A stretch of DNA of 46,083 bases from an uncultured Bacteroidales bacterium (GTDB taxonomy: Bacteria > Bacteroidota > Bacteroidia > Bacteroidales > Bacteroidaceae): positions 1 to 46,083 of the forward strand of contig CACZCZ010000019.1 of NCBI GenBank assembly GCA_902779845.1. The letters are read 5' to 3'. The notes beneath the pieces are model-generated. The model saw only the letters and a program-made list of their open reading frames with translations. It was not told the DNA's origin and did no database searches. The position numbers and the translations under genes were made by a program. The first letter of the stretch is position 1, and the number at the start of each line of letters is the position of its first letter. Below are positions 1 to 8,905 of the stretch, piece by piece.

Positions 1-335
1 GACAGCTGTTGCCGTCGGCAACGCCACCATCACCGCTAGCACTACCGACGGTACAGACCTCAAAGCGACCTGTGCAGTGACAGTGTTCAAACTTGCCACT
101 TCTATAGTTTTGAACAAGCCGGAGGCCACTCTGGAGGCTGGTTCGCAGGAGCAACTGACCGCTACCGTACTTCCCAGTGATGCCGCGCAGTCGGTCACCT
201 GGACTTCGTCAGATCCCAGTGTTGCTAGCGTTGACAAGAACGGCCTTGTGACAGCTGTTGCCGTCGGCAACGCCACCATCACCGCCAGCACTACTGACGG
301 TACAGACCTCAAGGCGACCTGCGAAGTGACGGTGA
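1..335 (+). repeat. Tandem 249-bp coding repeat (Big2 domains)
   Basis: The segment at 1-86 recurs at 250-335 with only a few synonymous-looking differences, an offset of 249 bp (83 codons). The near identity at DNA level indicates recent repeat expansion. More copies probably lie to the left of the window. Confidence 0.85.
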
Positions 336-1243
336 TACGAGAGGATCTTACTGGAAAATGCGGCGAAAACCTTGACTACGTATTTTCCGACGACCGTGTC
401 CTTACGATTTCCGGTGCGGGTGCGATGTATGACTATGGCGACAATAACCAAACTCCATGGGATAGTTATAGTGAATCTATTTTGTCTGTGATGATTGGCA
501 ACAGTGTGACGAGCATCGGCAACTGCGCCTTCCGTAATTGCTCCGGCCTTACGTCCATCGTTATACCCAGTAGCGTGACGAGCATCGGGCAGAATGCGTT
601 TAGTGGTTGTGATTTTAGAACGATCGTGTCAAAGGCTGTAAGCCCAACTAACTATAGCCTTGAAGATGTAGGATTCTCTGCAGAGGTATTTGATTACACG
701 GTGCTTTATGTGCCTGAAGATGCTTATTGGGATTATGTATTGAGCAGCGATTGGTCTCGTTTCTCTCACATCAAAGAGTGTGCAACAACGGAAGTGCAAG
801 CCCATCAGACCTATATGATAGCCGAAGCTGATGGTACAAATTACACGGTTTATAACAGTAGTCTTGAAACACTTGAAGTGAAGGAATCAGCCCTACTAGT
901 GGATGAAACATCGTTGGGCTGCAGTTGGGTGGCAGTACCCTATGGTAACGGTTATGCCTTGATGAATCTCGGTGCAGAGAAATATGCCGATATTGATGCC
1001 GAAGGACATATAAGTCTGTCTGATAGTCCAAAAACTCTGGATATTGAGTTCCACGATGGGATGCCCACAATCAATGGACATGCGTTGATGATGGTAATCA
1101 ATGATAAGGTTACGGAGGTCGTTAACTTGCGTTACACGCCTGACGCCAACGCTTCTATCTATGACCTCAGCGGACGCCAGTTATCCAAGAAACCCGCAAG
1201 AGGATATTACATCCGAGGTGGGAAGAAATACTATGTGAAATAG
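2..1243 (+). CDS. BspA-like surface protein, 3' part (Big2 repeats, LRR, C-terminal tag)
   Basis: The reading frame is open from the left edge, so the 5' end lies outside the window; the first in-frame start-like codon (GTG at 77) falls inside a repeat and is not a real start. Two Big_2 (Ig-like) repeats of 83 residues are visible, with the signature VTAVAVGNATIT recurring at nt 2 and 251. They are followed by a short leucine-rich repeat of BspA type (SVTSIGNCAF...SLTSIVIP-like, about nt 500-620), then a spacer of roughly 180 residues that I cannot assign. The C-terminus is YDLSGRQLSKKPARGYYIRGGKKYYVK-like, the same style of tag as on three other secreted proteins in the window. Likely a secreted or surface-anchored adhesin-like protein; the ligand is unknown. 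A terminator-like hairpin lies 53 bp downstream. Confidence 0.85.
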   Translation, partial: TAVAVGNATITASTTDGTDLKATCAVTVFKLATSIVLNKPEATLEAGSQEQLTATVLPSDAAQSVTWTSSDPSVASVDKNGLVTAVAVGNATITASTTDGTDLKATCEVTVIREDLTGKCGENLDYVFSDDRVLTISGAGAMYDYGDNNQTPWDSYSESILSVMIGNSVTSIGNCAFRNCSGLTSIVIPSSVTSIGQNAFSGCDFRTIVSKAVSPTNYSLEDVGFSAEVFDYTVLYVPEDAYWDYVLSSDWSRFSHIKECATTEVQAHQTYMIAEADGTNYTVYNSSLETLEVKESALLVDETSLGCSWVAVPYGNGYALMNLGAEKYADIDAEGHISLSDSPKTLDIEFHDGMPTINGHALMMVINDKVTEVVNLRYTPDANASIYDLSGRQLSKKPARGYYIRGGKKYYVK

Positions 1244-1295
1244 CCTGCATGAGACATCTCAGCTGACATAGAGAAACATCATCCTATCACCAAAA

Positions 1296-1324
1296 CGAGG
1301 GCGTACCAATTTGATACGCCCTCG
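1296..1324 (-). terminator. Terminator hairpin between convergent genes
   Basis: A perfect 10-bp stem (CGAGGGCGTA at 1296-1305 and TACGCCCTCG at 1315-1324) with a 9-nt loop. On the minus strand it is followed by TTTT, so it fits best as the gpmI terminator, but it could also stop transcription of the BspA-like gene. Confidence 0.7.
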
Positions 1325-1365
1325 TGAAATAATGTAAGTTATTTTCACAAATATAGGGTTGTGCT

Positions 1366-2886
1366 TTAACCTTTGATGAGGCAGTGGCCGGTCATGTCGG
1401 CGGGCTGCTTCAGCCCCATGATGTGGAGGATGCTGGGGGCCACGTCGGCCAGAATGCCGTTCTCGACCTTGGCGCTCTTGTTCTCCGTGATGTAGATGAA
1501 GGGAACGGGGTTGAGACTATGGGCGGTGTTGGGCGTGCCGTCGGGGTTGAGGGCGTTGTCGGCGTTGCCGTGGTCAGCGATGATGATGACCTCGTAGTCA
1601 CCTGTGGCCTTGGCGGTCTCCACGACTTCCTTGACGCAGGCATCGACAGCGACAACGGCTTTCTCGATGGCCTCATAGACGCCGGTGTGGCCGACCATGT
1701 CGCCGTTGGCGAAGTTGACGACGATGAAGACGTACTTGTCCTCCTTGATGGCAGCGACGAGCTTGTCCTTGACCTCGTAGGCGCTCATCTCGGGCTTGAG
1801 GTCGTAGGTGGCCACCTTGGGGCTGGCAACGAGGATGCGGTCCTCGCCCTCGTAGGGCTGCTCGCGGCCGCCGTTGAAGAAGAAGGTGACGTGGGCGTAC
1901 TTCTCTGTCTCAGCGGTGTGGAGCTGCTTGAGGCCCTGTTGGCTGACATACTCGCCGAGGGTGTTCTCCACGTTCTCCTTGGGGAAGAGGATGTGCACGC
2001 CCTTGAAGCTGGCGTCGTAGGGTGTCATGCAGTAGTACTGCAGGCCGGGGATGGTCTTCATGCCCTGCTCCGGCATGTCCTGCTGGGTGAGCACGATGGT
2101 GAGTTCCTTGGCGCGGTCGTTGCGGTAGTTGAAGAAGATGATGACATCGCCCTCCTTGATGGTGCCGTCGATGTTGGCGTTGTTGATGGGCTTTACGAAC
2201 TCGTCGGTGACGCCGTCGGCGTAGCTGAGTTCCATGGCCTCCACCATGTCCTTGGCCTGGAAGCCTTCGCCGCTGATGAGCAGGTCGTAGGCTGTCTTCA
2301 CGCGCTCCCAGCGCTTGTCGCGGTCCATGGCGTAGAAGCGGCCAATGATGCTGGCGATGTGTGCGCCCGTCTCGTTGCATTTCTCCTGCAGCTCGCGGAT
2401 GAAGCCCACGCCGGAGTGGGGGTCTGTGTCGCGGCCGTCCATGAAGCAGTGCACATAGGTTTCGCGTACCTTATACTCTTTGGAAATCTCGCAGAGCTTG
2501 TAGAGGTGGTCGAGGCTGGAGTGCACGCCGCCGTTGCTGGTGAGGCCCATGAAGTGCACGGCCTTGCCCTCGCGCACAGCATACTCGAAGGCGCTCTGTA
2601 CCTCTTTGTTCTGCATGATGCTGCCGTCTTTGCAGGCACGGTTGATTTTCACGAGGTCCTGATAGACAACGCGGCCGGCACCGATGTTCAGGTGGCCGAC
2701 TTCGGAATTACCCATCTGCCCGTCGGGCAGTCCCACGTTCTCGCCGCTGGCCTGCAGCTGGCTGTGGGGATAGGTTGCGTTGAGGTAGTCCATGTAAGGC
2801 GTAGGTGTCTGGAAGATGACGTCGCCTTTTCCTTGGTTGCCGATGCCCCATCCGTCGAGGATCATCAGCAGTGCTTTCTTAGCCAT
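1366..2886 (-). CDS. gpmI: 2,3-bisphosphoglycerate-independent phosphoglycerate mutase
   Basis: Cytosolic glycolytic enzyme interconverting 3- and 2-phosphoglycerate, Mn-dependent, alkaline-phosphatase superfamily. The protein is 506 residues, normal for iPGM. Visible motifs are ILDGWG near the N-terminus (metal Asp11), GNSEVGH with the phospho-acceptor Ser61, DGRDTDP and [10 protein letters not shown] for substrate binding, [19 protein letters not shown] and [10 protein letters not shown] for the metal ligands. It starts with ATG at 2886 and has its own promoter box about 75 bp upstream, so it is likely monocistronic. A 503-codon open frame runs antisense across the gene and is a composition artefact. 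Confidence 0.98.
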   Translation of the reverse strand: MAKKALLMILDGWGIGNQGKGDVIFQTPTPYMDYLNATYPHSQLQASGENVGLPDGQMGNSEVGHLNIGAGRVVYQDLVKINRACKDGSIMQNKEVQSAFEYAVREGKAVHFMGLTSNGGVHSSLDHLYKLCEISKEYKVRETYVHCFMDGRDTDPHSGVGFIRELQEKCNETGAHIASIIGRFYAMDRDKRWERVKTAYDLLISGEGFQAKDMVEAMELSYADGVTDEFVKPINNANIDGTIKEGDVIIFFNYRNDRAKELTIVLTQQDMPEQGMKTIPGLQYYCMTPYDASFKGVHILFPKENVENTLGEYVSQQGLKQLHTAETEKYAHVTFFFNGGREQPYEGEDRILVASPKVATYDLKPEMSAYEVKDKLVAAIKEDKYVFIVVNFANGDMVGHTGVYEAIEKAVVAVDACVKEVVETAKATGDYEVIIIADHGNADNALNPDGTPNTAHSLNPVPFIYITENKSAKVENGILADVAPSILHIMGLKQPADMTGHCLIKG

Positions 2887-2959
2887 ATTTCGTAGTTTAG
2901 AGTTTATAGTTTAATGTTGAAAGTTTTGCGTTGAAAGGGGCTTTCTCTTTTTGCGGGTG

Positions 2960-2967
2960 CAAAGGTA
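2960..2967 (-). promoter_or_regulatory. -7 box TACCTTTG for gpmI
   Basis: Reads TACCTTTG on the minus strand, matching the Bacteroidetes TAnnTTTG consensus. It lies 73 bp before the gpmI ATG. No clean -33 TTTG is visible; an ATTGAAA-type array occupies that position. Confidence 0.6.
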
Positions 2968-2970
2968 CGT

Positions 2971-3009
2971 AAAATTGAAGCATTGAAAGATGGAAACATT
3001 GAAAAAATG
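2971..3009. repeat. ATTGAAAxATGGAAA-type low-complexity array
   Basis: Degenerate short units (ATTGAAG, ATTGAAAGATGGAAAC, ATTGAAAAAATG) upstream of gpmI. The same unit type is found translated inside the MG2-domain gene at 30604-30648. Confidence 0.6.
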
Positions 3010-3037
3010 ATGATTCTGTTGAATTTTCATTGATTCG

Positions 3038-3877
3038 TCATTCGTCATTCATCCTCAGCCCTTGGGGCTCGATGGTGATGAGGTGTTGCTTGTAGAGGTC
3101 GCCGACAGCTTTCTTGAACACCTTCTTGCTAACGCCGAAGAGGGCGTAGATTTCCTCGGCAGGACTCTTGTCGCCCAGTGGTGTGAAGCCGCCATTGTTC
3201 TGCAGGTGTTCCAGCAGGGTGTCGCTGAAATCGTGGACGGCCTTCTGTCCCTTCTTCTGCAGCGAGAGGTCGATTTTGCCGTCGGGACGCACCTGCTTGA
3301 CGTATGCTTTGAGGCGATCGCCGCTGTGCAGCTGGCGGAAGATCTCGGCGTCAAAGAGCATACCGCTGAAGCGGTTCTCGACGATGGCCTTGAAGCCAAG
3401 GTCTGTCTTCTGCCACACCAGGATGTCCACCTCATCGCCGCCGTGGTAGGGTGGGAAGTCGGTGCTGAGGTAGCGTTCCACCTTGGCGGAGGCCATGATG
3501 CGGTAGGTCTCAGGGTCGATGTGCAGATGTACGAGATAGCTCTTGCCCTTCTGCATCTTCATCTTCTGCTCGCGGAAGGGCACGAAGAGGTCCTTCATCA
3601 GTCCCCAGTCGAGGAAGGCTCCGAAGTTGTTGACCCACGCCACCTGCAGCCATGCAAAGTCGCCCACCTGCGCCTTGGGCGTCTCGGTGGTGGCGATGAG
3701 GCGCTCCTCAGCGTCGAGATAGACAAAAACGTCGATTTCATCGCCGATTTCTGCACCATCGGGCACATAGCGGTTGGGCAGCAGGATGTCTTCGGGGCCG
3801 CCGCTGAGGTAGAGACCCTGCTCTGCGCGACGGACTATGGTCAGGCGGTTAAAGCGCCCAAGAGAGAGTTTTTCCAT
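3038..3877 (-). CDS. cvfB: S1-domain RNA-binding protein, CvfB/YitL family
   Basis: 279 residues with tandem S1-like OB folds. The N-terminal half carries [22 protein letters not shown] and the central [30 protein letters not shown] block typical of CvfB; a third S1-like segment follows near residue 150. The C-terminus (about 220-275) is a winged-helix region with [20 protein letters not shown]. Family members bind RNA and influence virulence-factor expression in Firmicutes; the role in Bacteroidetes is not established. The ATG at 3877 lies 29 bp inside the end of lolD, so the two are translationally linked in the CPA2-lolD-cvfB operon. Confidence 0.9.
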   Translation of the reverse strand: MEKLSLGRFNRLTIVRRAEQGLYLSGGPEDILLPNRYVPDGAEIGDEIDVFVYLDAEERLIATTETPKAQVGDFAWLQVAWVNNFGAFLDWGLMKDLFVPFREQKMKMQKGKSYLVHLHIDPETYRIMASAKVERYLSTDFPPYHGGDEVDILVWQKTDLGFKAIVENRFSGMLFDAEIFRQLHSGDRLKAYVKQVRPDGKIDLSLQKKGQKAVHDFSDTLLEHLQNNGGFTPLGDKSPAEEIYALFGVSKKVFKKAVGDLYKQHLITIEPQGLRMNDE

Positions 3878-4535
3878 CTTTCATCTGTATTGTTCGGTCT
3901 GTAGTCTTTGCCAGCTCTTCGTCGTGAGTGACGATGACAAAAGTTTGTCCCATCTCGTCGCGAAGACGGAAGAAGAGGGCGTGGAGTTCTGCTTTGTTAG
4001 CGCTGTCGAGGCTGCCGCTGGGCTCGTCGGCAAGGATGACAGCCGGATGGTTGACCAGCGCTCGCGCTACGGCCACGCGCTGCTTCTCGCCACCGCTGAG
4101 TTCTGCGGGCTTGTGGGCGGCGCGGTCGCTGAGGCCCATGAAGTCCAGCAGCTCTTCAGCCCGCTGTCGGGCCTCACGCTGGCTGCGTCCTGCAATGAGT
4201 GCGGGTATGGTGATATTCTCCAGCGCCGTGAACTCAGGCAGGAGCTGGTGGAACTGGAATACGAAGCCTATGTGCTGGTTGCGGAAGCGCGCCAATGCCT
4301 GATTCTTCAGGCTGGAGATGTCTGTGCCGTTGATGATGATGCTGCCGCTGTCGGCACGGTCCAGTGTTCCCATAATCTGCAGGAGCGTGGTCTTGCCGGC
4401 GCCGCTGGGACCTACGATGCTCACCACTTCGCCCTGGGCGATGTCCAGGTCAATACCTTTGAGCACCTGTAGCGAGCCGAAACTCTTGGTGATATTACGG
4501 AGAATAATGGACGAGGAGGGGGTGTTATTCGACAT
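3849..4535 (-). CDS. lolD: ABC transporter ATP-binding protein, LolD-like
   Basis: 228-residue ATPase of the LolD/MacB subgroup. Walker A is GPSGAGKTT (residues 42-50), the signature LSGGE is at 146-150, Walker B VILADE at 166-171 and the switch histidine is H204 in VTHDE. LolD works with LolC/E permeases to release lipoproteins from the inner membrane. No permease gene is adjacent, so the partner must be elsewhere and the lipoprotein assignment rests on family similarity. The start lies 25 bp after the stop of the CPA2 antiporter and the 3' end overlaps cvfB by 29 bp. Confidence 0.85.
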   Translation of the reverse strand: MSNNTPSSSIILRNITKSFGSLQVLKGIDLDIAQGEVVSIVGPSGAGKTTLLQIMGTLDRADSGSIIINGTDISSLKNQALARFRNQHIGFVFQFHQLLPEFTALENITIPALIAGRSQREARQRAEELLDFMGLSDRAAHKPAELSGGEKQRVAVARALVNHPAVILADEPSGSLDSANKAELHALFFRLRDEMGQTFVIVTHDEELAKTTDRTIQMKDGKTLSWAL

Positions 4536-4560
4536 TTCGATAGGATGTTATTTCAACATT

Positions 4561-6651
4561 TTAGTCTTTCATTTTATTCAGCCATTTATCGAACAGCAGA
4601 TGGCGTTGTGTGACGCTCTCTCCGTTGGAGGCGAAGACAGACAGCTGCGGATCGCCGAATTGATCGGGATAGAGCAGGATGACATTGGTGTGCGCGAGGT
4701 GCTTGGCGATGAAATGGGGTAGGGTGTTCAATGCCGCCGTATAGGAGATGAATCCCGCACGGGCGCTGACGATGATGAGCAGGTGGTCGCTGTTCACTTC
4801 CTTGGGCAGGCTCATGAGCAGCTTGCCAAAGCCCACTTCCTTCTTTATTTCCACTTGCACCGTAGGGTGCTGTGCCGTCATGTACTCCTGGATGTACTGG
4901 CCTGTGTCATCGACGGTGTAGAACAGAAGGGGCTGGCCTGTCAGTTCTGCAATGCGGCAGAGGTGCTCCAACCATTTATAGAAGCCGACTTCGTATTCTG
5001 CATTGGGGGGGATGGCTACGATGATGCGACGTATGGTGCCTGGCGGCATCAGCAGACGTACGATGAGTACTTCACGGTGGGTGGAGTTGAGTACGCTCTG
5101 TGCCGTGACACCCAACTTGCCTGACAGCTGGCCCTCCTCGTTCTCATGCATACCTAAGATGACCTCACCAGCATCCACCTCGCGCATCGTGTGGGCGATG
5201 GCGCTGGCCACATTGCTGCTGATGCGGCTCATGACCGACATCTTAACGTCGGCGGCAGCGGCTATAGCCTGCGCTTTCTCCAAGTTGCTGACACCCCGTG
5301 CACGCAGGAGGTCGTCAGGATCATCGTCCATCGACACGGCCAAGCCCATGAGGCTGTCAGGGATGTGCGGATTCCGTATCATGATAGCCAGTTGCGTGAG
5401 GGAGTCCACCGTCTTGGGGTAGGCATAAGCCGTGAGGCACTTACCGTGGTAGCTGCCTCGGTTGCGGTCGAGCTCAGTTGCGCGTAGTGCTAACTGACGT
5501 GCTCCCTTCTCGGTTGCCAGGGAGCTGATGATGCAGGAGAAGAGGATGAGGATGACGGTGGCGTTGAGGACTTCGGCACTCATCAGATCCACCCCCGGCT
5601 GGGTACCGATCATCACGATAGCCAGGGCACCGGCAGCGTGGGAGTTGGTGAGACCGAACATTAGGAAACGATCTACACGGCGCAGCTTGAAAAGGCGTTG
5701 CATCATCAATGCTGCCAGCCATTTTCCAAGGATGGCGATGGCTATCAGGATGCCGCAGAAGAGCAACGTGTGGCTGTCACCAACGAGGACACTCAGGTCA
5801 ATGAGCATTCCCACGCCGATGAGGAACCAAGGCACGAAGAGGGCGTTGCCCACGAACTCGATGCGAATCATGAGGGGACCGCCGTGGGGGATGATGCGGT
5901 TGAGCACCAAGCCGGCGAGGAAAGCGCCCAAAAGCCCTTCCAACCCCACTGCCACTGCCAGATAGGCACTGATGAAGACCATCGTGAGCACGAAGATATA
6001 CTGTGTCACGGCATCCTCGTTGCGACGCAGGAACCAGCGACCTATCTTGGGGTAGCTGTAGGCTACGGCGATGATATACAGCACGATGCCGACGGCGAAG
6101 CGGAGCCAGTAGGCTGCATCGCCACCTCCATGTTCGCGTTGGACTACGATGGCCAGCATCAGCAACGCTGCAAACGAGGCGATCGCGGTGGCGATGATGG
6201 AATAGACCACGCTGGGCTGTTTGCCCAGACCATAGCGTCCGATGATGGGGTAGGTGACCAGGGTGTGGGAGGAAAGAATGCAGCTGACCAGCAGAGACGA
6301 TGCCACGCTCATCTGCAGCACATAACGGGCTGACAGCATGCCAAGGGCGAAGGGGATGAGAAAGGTCAGCGCCCCGAAGACGGCGCCCGTGGAGCCGTGG
6401 CGGCGGAAGCTGCCCATGTCCATCTCCAAACCGGCCAGGAACATGATATAGTAGATGCCTACCTGCCCGAAGAGTTCGATGGAGGTGTCGCGGGCCAAGA
6501 CATTCAAACCGTGCTCGCCCAGCACCGCACCGGCCACGATTAAACCGATGATGTGCGGAATGCGCAGGCGCCGCAGGATGATTGGCGTCAGCAGTATGAC
6601 ACAGAGCATGACGAGGAAAATCCACGTCGGATGAGTGATGAGAGGTGGCAT
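4561..6651 (-). CDS. CPA2-family cation:proton antiporter with C-terminal USP-like region
   Basis: A 696-residue inner-membrane protein. The first ~400 residues carry about 12 hydrophobic segments with the NapA/KefB-type pattern RLRIPHIIGLIVAGAVLGEHG, FLAGLEMD and GLEGLLGAFLAGLVL. The last ~280 residues are soluble, with two universal-stress-protein-like halves (for example EVILGMHENEEGQ). It probably exchanges Na+ or K+ for protons; ion specificity cannot be read from sequence. The frame extends further upstream to a TTG at 6696, but that TTG is part of the promoter -7 box, so ATG at 6651 is the credible start. First gene of an operon with lolD and cvfB. Confidence 0.9.
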   Translation of the reverse strand: MPPLITHPTWIFLVMLCVILLTPIILRRLRIPHIIGLIVAGAVLGEHGLNVLARDTSIELFGQVGIYYIMFLAGLEMDMGSFRRHGSTGAVFGALTFLIPFALGMLSARYVLQMSVASSLLVSCILSSHTLVTYPIIGRYGLGKQPSVVYSIIATAIASFAALLMLAIVVQREHGGGDAAYWLRFAVGIVLYIIAVAYSYPKIGRWFLRRNEDAVTQYIFVLTMVFISAYLAVAVGLEGLLGAFLAGLVLNRIIPHGGPLMIRIEFVGNALFVPWFLIGVGMLIDLSVLVGDSHTLLFCGILIAIAILGKWLAALMMQRLFKLRRVDRFLMFGLTNSHAAGALAIVMIGTQPGVDLMSAEVLNATVILILFSCIISSLATEKGARQLALRATELDRNRGSYHGKCLTAYAYPKTVDSLTQLAIMIRNPHIPDSLMGLAVSMDDDPDDLLRARGVSNLEKAQAIAAAADVKMSVMSRISSNVASAIAHTMREVDAGEVILGMHENEEGQLSGKLGVTAQSVLNSTHREVLIVRLLMPPGTIRRIIVAIPPNAEYEVGFYKWLEHLCRIAELTGQPLLFYTVDDTGQYIQEYMTAQHPTVQVEIKKEVGFGKLLMSLPKEVNSDHLLIIVSARAGFISYTAALNTLPHFIAKHLAHTNVILLYPDQFGDPQLSVFASNGESVTQRHLLFDKWLNKMKD

Positions 6652-6693
6652 CTGCAAGGTATTCAGGTAAGGGCAAAGTGCCTTTTTCGGGTG

Positions 6694-6701
6694 CAAAGGT
6701 A
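6694..6701 (-). promoter_or_regulatory. -7 box TACCTTTG for the CPA2-lolD-cvfB operon
   Basis: TACCTTTG on the minus strand, ending 42 bp before the ATG at 6651. A TTTG lies 24 bp further upstream (6726-6729), slightly long for the usual -33 spacing. This placement fixes the downstream start codon. Confidence 0.65.
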
Positions 6702-6706
6702 AGGAA

Positions 6707-6740
6707 AAGTTTAAAGTTTAAAGTTCAAAGTTTAAAGTTT
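6707..6740. repeat. TTTAAAG-type low-complexity array
   Basis: Repeated TTTAAAGT / TTCAAAGT units covering the -33 region of the operon promoter. Similar arrays sit at 2895-2930 (more degenerate) and 29661-29694. Confidence 0.6.
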
Positions 6741-6803
6741 TTGCCTCCAAAGATATGGATTTTGGCATTTTTTAGACTCTAACATCAACTTTAAACGTGT
6801 TTC

Positions 6804-6836
6804 TTGAATCGTGAAACGATTTTTTGTGTACCTTTG
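6804..6836 (+). promoter_or_regulatory. Promoter of asd
   Basis: The -7 box TACCTTTG is at 6829-6836 and a -33 TTG at 6804-6806, spaced by 22 bp. The ATG of asd follows 30 bp later. An in-frame TTG at 6804 belongs to this promoter, not to the coding sequence. Confidence 0.65.
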
Positions 6837-6866
6837 CCCCGTGAAACGCAAAACGAAAAACGAAAG

Positions 6867-7871
6867 ATGAAAGTAGCAATAGTAGGTGCCAGTGGTGCCG
6901 TAGGTCAGGAATTCCTTCGCGTGCTCGATGAGCGCAATTTTCCCATTGACGAGCTGGTTCTTTTTGGCAGCCAGCGCAGCGCTGGTCGCAAATACAGTTT
7001 CCGTGGCAAGGAGTACGAGGTGAAGCTCCTGCAGCATAACGATGACTTCAAGGGCGTTGATATCGCCTTCACATCGGCTGGCGGCGGCACATCCAAGGAG
7101 TTCGCAGAGACCATCACCAAGCATGGTGCTGTGATGATAGACAACTCCAGTGCCTTTCGCATGGACGAGGACGTGCCTCTGGTGGTGCCCGAGTGCAATG
7201 CCGCCGATGCGCTGAACCGTCCGCGTGGCATCATTGCCAACCCCAACTGCACCACCATCATGATGGTGGTCTGCTTGCAGCCGCTTGAGAAACTTTCGCA
7301 TATCAAGCGCATCCACGTCGCCAGCTATCAGGCTGCCAGCGGTGCCGGAGCTGCTGCGATGGCGGAACTGGAACAGCAGTACCGTGCTGTCCTCGACGGC
7401 AAGGAGCCGCCCGTGGAGAAGTTCGCTTACCAATTGGCATACAACGTCATCCCCCAGATTGATGTCTTCACCGACAATGGTTATACCAAGGAGGAGATGA
7501 AGATGTTCAATGAGACACGCAAGATCATGCACACCGATGCAGCCTGCTCTGCCATGTGCGTGCGCGTACCTTCTTTAAGAAGCCACTCCGAAGCGGTGTG
7601 GATTGAGACCGAATCACCCATCACTCCCGAGCAGGCTCGTGAAGCCTTTGCCAAGGCTGAGGGTGTCACGCTCGTCGATGACCCTGCCAACAAGAAGTAC
7701 CCGATGCCCCTGTTCACTGCCGGTCTCGACGATGTCTTCGTGGGTCGTATCCGTAAGGACTTGGCCAACCCCAACGGCCTTACCTTCTGGCTCTGCGGCG
7801 ATCAGATCAAGAAAGGTGCTGCCCTCAATGCCGTGCAGATTGCCGAGTGGCTGATAAAGAATGAAAAGTGA
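6867..7871 (+). CDS. asd: Aspartate-semialdehyde dehydrogenase
   Basis: 334-residue NADP-dependent enzyme of the aspartate pathway, forming aspartate-semialdehyde for lysine/DAP, threonine and methionine synthesis. The Rossmann motif [14 protein letters not shown] is at the N-terminus, the catalytic cysteine is C128 in NPNCTT, and the substrate-binding [11 protein letters not shown] and the [10 protein letters not shown] histidine motif are present. Start chosen at ATG 6867, directly before VAIVGASG and downstream of the promoter. The next gene starts 69 bp after the stop. Confidence 0.97.
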   Translation: MKVAIVGASGAVGQEFLRVLDERNFPIDELVLFGSQRSAGRKYSFRGKEYEVKLLQHNDDFKGVDIAFTSAGGGTSKEFAETITKHGAVMIDNSSAFRMDEDVPLVVPECNAADALNRPRGIIANPNCTTIMMVVCLQPLEKLSHIKRIHVASYQAASGAGAAAMAELEQQYRAVLDGKEPPVEKFAYQLAYNVIPQIDVFTDNGYTKEEMKMFNETRKIMHTDAACSAMCVRVPSLRSHSEAVWIETESPITPEQAREAFAKAEGVTLVDDPANKKYPMPLFTAGLDDVFVGRIRKDLANPNGLTFWLCGDQIKKGAALNAVQIAEWLIKNEK

Positions 7872-7888
7872 TCCATCGAATGATGACC

Positions 7889-7940
7889 CAATAAATCGTA
7901 AAATCGTATAATTGTCAAACCGTAAAATTATCAGATTGTT
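7889..7940. repeat. AAATCGTAAA / AATTGTCAAA-type array
   Basis: Units such as AAATCGTAAAATCG, AATTGTCAAACCG and AAAATTATCAGATTG fill the gap between asd and the next gene. Related arrays precede nagB (20879-20918) and lie at 42646-42675. Confidence 0.6.
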
Positions 7941-8726
7941 ATGATGAAACACCTTACTCTTCTCGTGGCTGCTGCCTTCGCCTTTTGCGCATCGGCCACC
8001 GCACAAAACCGTGTTAGGACTCTTTCTACCTATGCACAACGCCTGAATGTGGAACAACTGCAGACGTCCGAGACGCCTGTGGAGGTGACCCGCCTCCTTT
8101 TTGCGGGCTACAACACCCTGTGTCTGCCCCTATCCCTGAGCGCCGAGCAGCTTCAGGCTGCAGCCCCCGGCCTTCGTGTGGAGCGCCTCAGTGCCATGCT
8201 CCAGGAGCAGAATGTGGTGAACCTCTATTTCCTGGAGTGCACCAACCAGGGCATCGAAGCCGGCGTACCCTACATCGTTTTCTCGCCGAAGACGCAGACA
8301 CTGCGTGCCAGCACCGCCAATGCTACAGCTGTGAGCACACAGCTGTTGCCCGTCACGCTGAACGACCAGCTTGGTAACCGCATCATCTTCAGCAGCAGCT
8401 GGGAGACCCTGCCTGGAACGGACAATCGCTTTGGAATCCCTGCCAAGCAGAATGTTGAGGTTCTGGAGAGCATCCTGGTTCGCACGGATGACAATAAGAC
8501 CTTCCTGCCTACTCGCTGCGGTTTCACGTGGGAGCAGCAGAGCACTACTGCCACAGAGATTCAGGTGAAGCATGCAGCCAGCATTGCCGAGATAGCCACT
8601 GCTATACAATCTGTGGAGGGCAAAAAGTCCAGTGCGTCAGTGATTTATGACATGAGCGGCCGTCGCACGACAGCAACACAACGCGGACTCTATGTCATCG
8701 ATGGCAAAAAGACAGCCGTAAAGTGA
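7941..8726 (+). CDS. Small secreted protein with C-terminal tag
   Basis: 261 residues with a clear Sec signal peptide (MMKHLTLLVAAAFAFCASATA, cleavage before QNR). The middle part contains YNTLCLPLSL, a phrase recurrent in Prevotella secreted proteins, but no enzymatic motif I recognise. The C-terminus is YDMSGRRTTATQRGLYVIDGKKTAVK-like, closely similar to the tags on the F5/8C and M60 proteins downstream. Probably exported and possibly surface-bound; function unknown. Start could equally be the second Met at 7944. Confidence 0.85.
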   Translation: MMKHLTLLVAAAFAFCASATAQNRVRTLSTYAQRLNVEQLQTSETPVEVTRLLFAGYNTLCLPLSLSAEQLQAAAPGLRVERLSAMLQEQNVVNLYFLECTNQGIEAGVPYIVFSPKTQTLRASTANATAVSTQLLPVTLNDQLGNRIIFSSSWETLPGTDNRFGIPAKQNVEVLESILVRTDDNKTFLPTRCGFTWEQQSTTATEIQVKHAASIAEIATAIQSVEGKKSSASVIYDMSGRRTTATQRGLYVIDGKKTAVK

Positions 8727-8782
8727 CAAAAGCCCAAGAATGAGTGTATTTTTGAAACTCTTATTGGTTAAAAAACATTAAA

Positions 8783-8808
8783 AGAACGAGGCTCCAGGGC
8801 CTCGTTCT
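8783..8808 (+). terminator. Hairpin after the small secreted protein gene
   Basis: 10-bp perfect stem AGAACGAGGC / GCCTCGTTCT with a 6-nt loop, followed by the weak T-tract GTGTTTA. Confidence 0.55.
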
Positions 8809-8831
8809 GTGTTTACGTCCTTGAAACTACC

Positions 8832-8839
8832 TATTTTTG
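8832..8839 (+). promoter_or_regulatory. -7 box TATTTTTG
   Basis: Matches TAnnTTTG, 66 bp before the ATG at 8906. A TTTA at 8812-8815 could serve as a weak -33 element. Confidence 0.45.
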
Positions 8840-8905
8840 AACGCCAAAAAGTGTTTTGGCAACTTTTCGATTGAATCACATTATTTACTAACTTAACAAC
8901 AAATT

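Noticed and set aside
1384-2895. A 503-codon plus-strand open frame opposite gpmI
   Set aside because: The opposite strand encodes a textbook iPGM. The antisense product is Val/Gly/Asp-rich without a recognisable fold, as expected from codon bias in GC-rich third positions.
3849-4535. A complete Lol or MacAB transporter operon
   Set aside because: Only the ATPase is present; neighbours are an antiporter and an S1-domain protein, with no permease gene.
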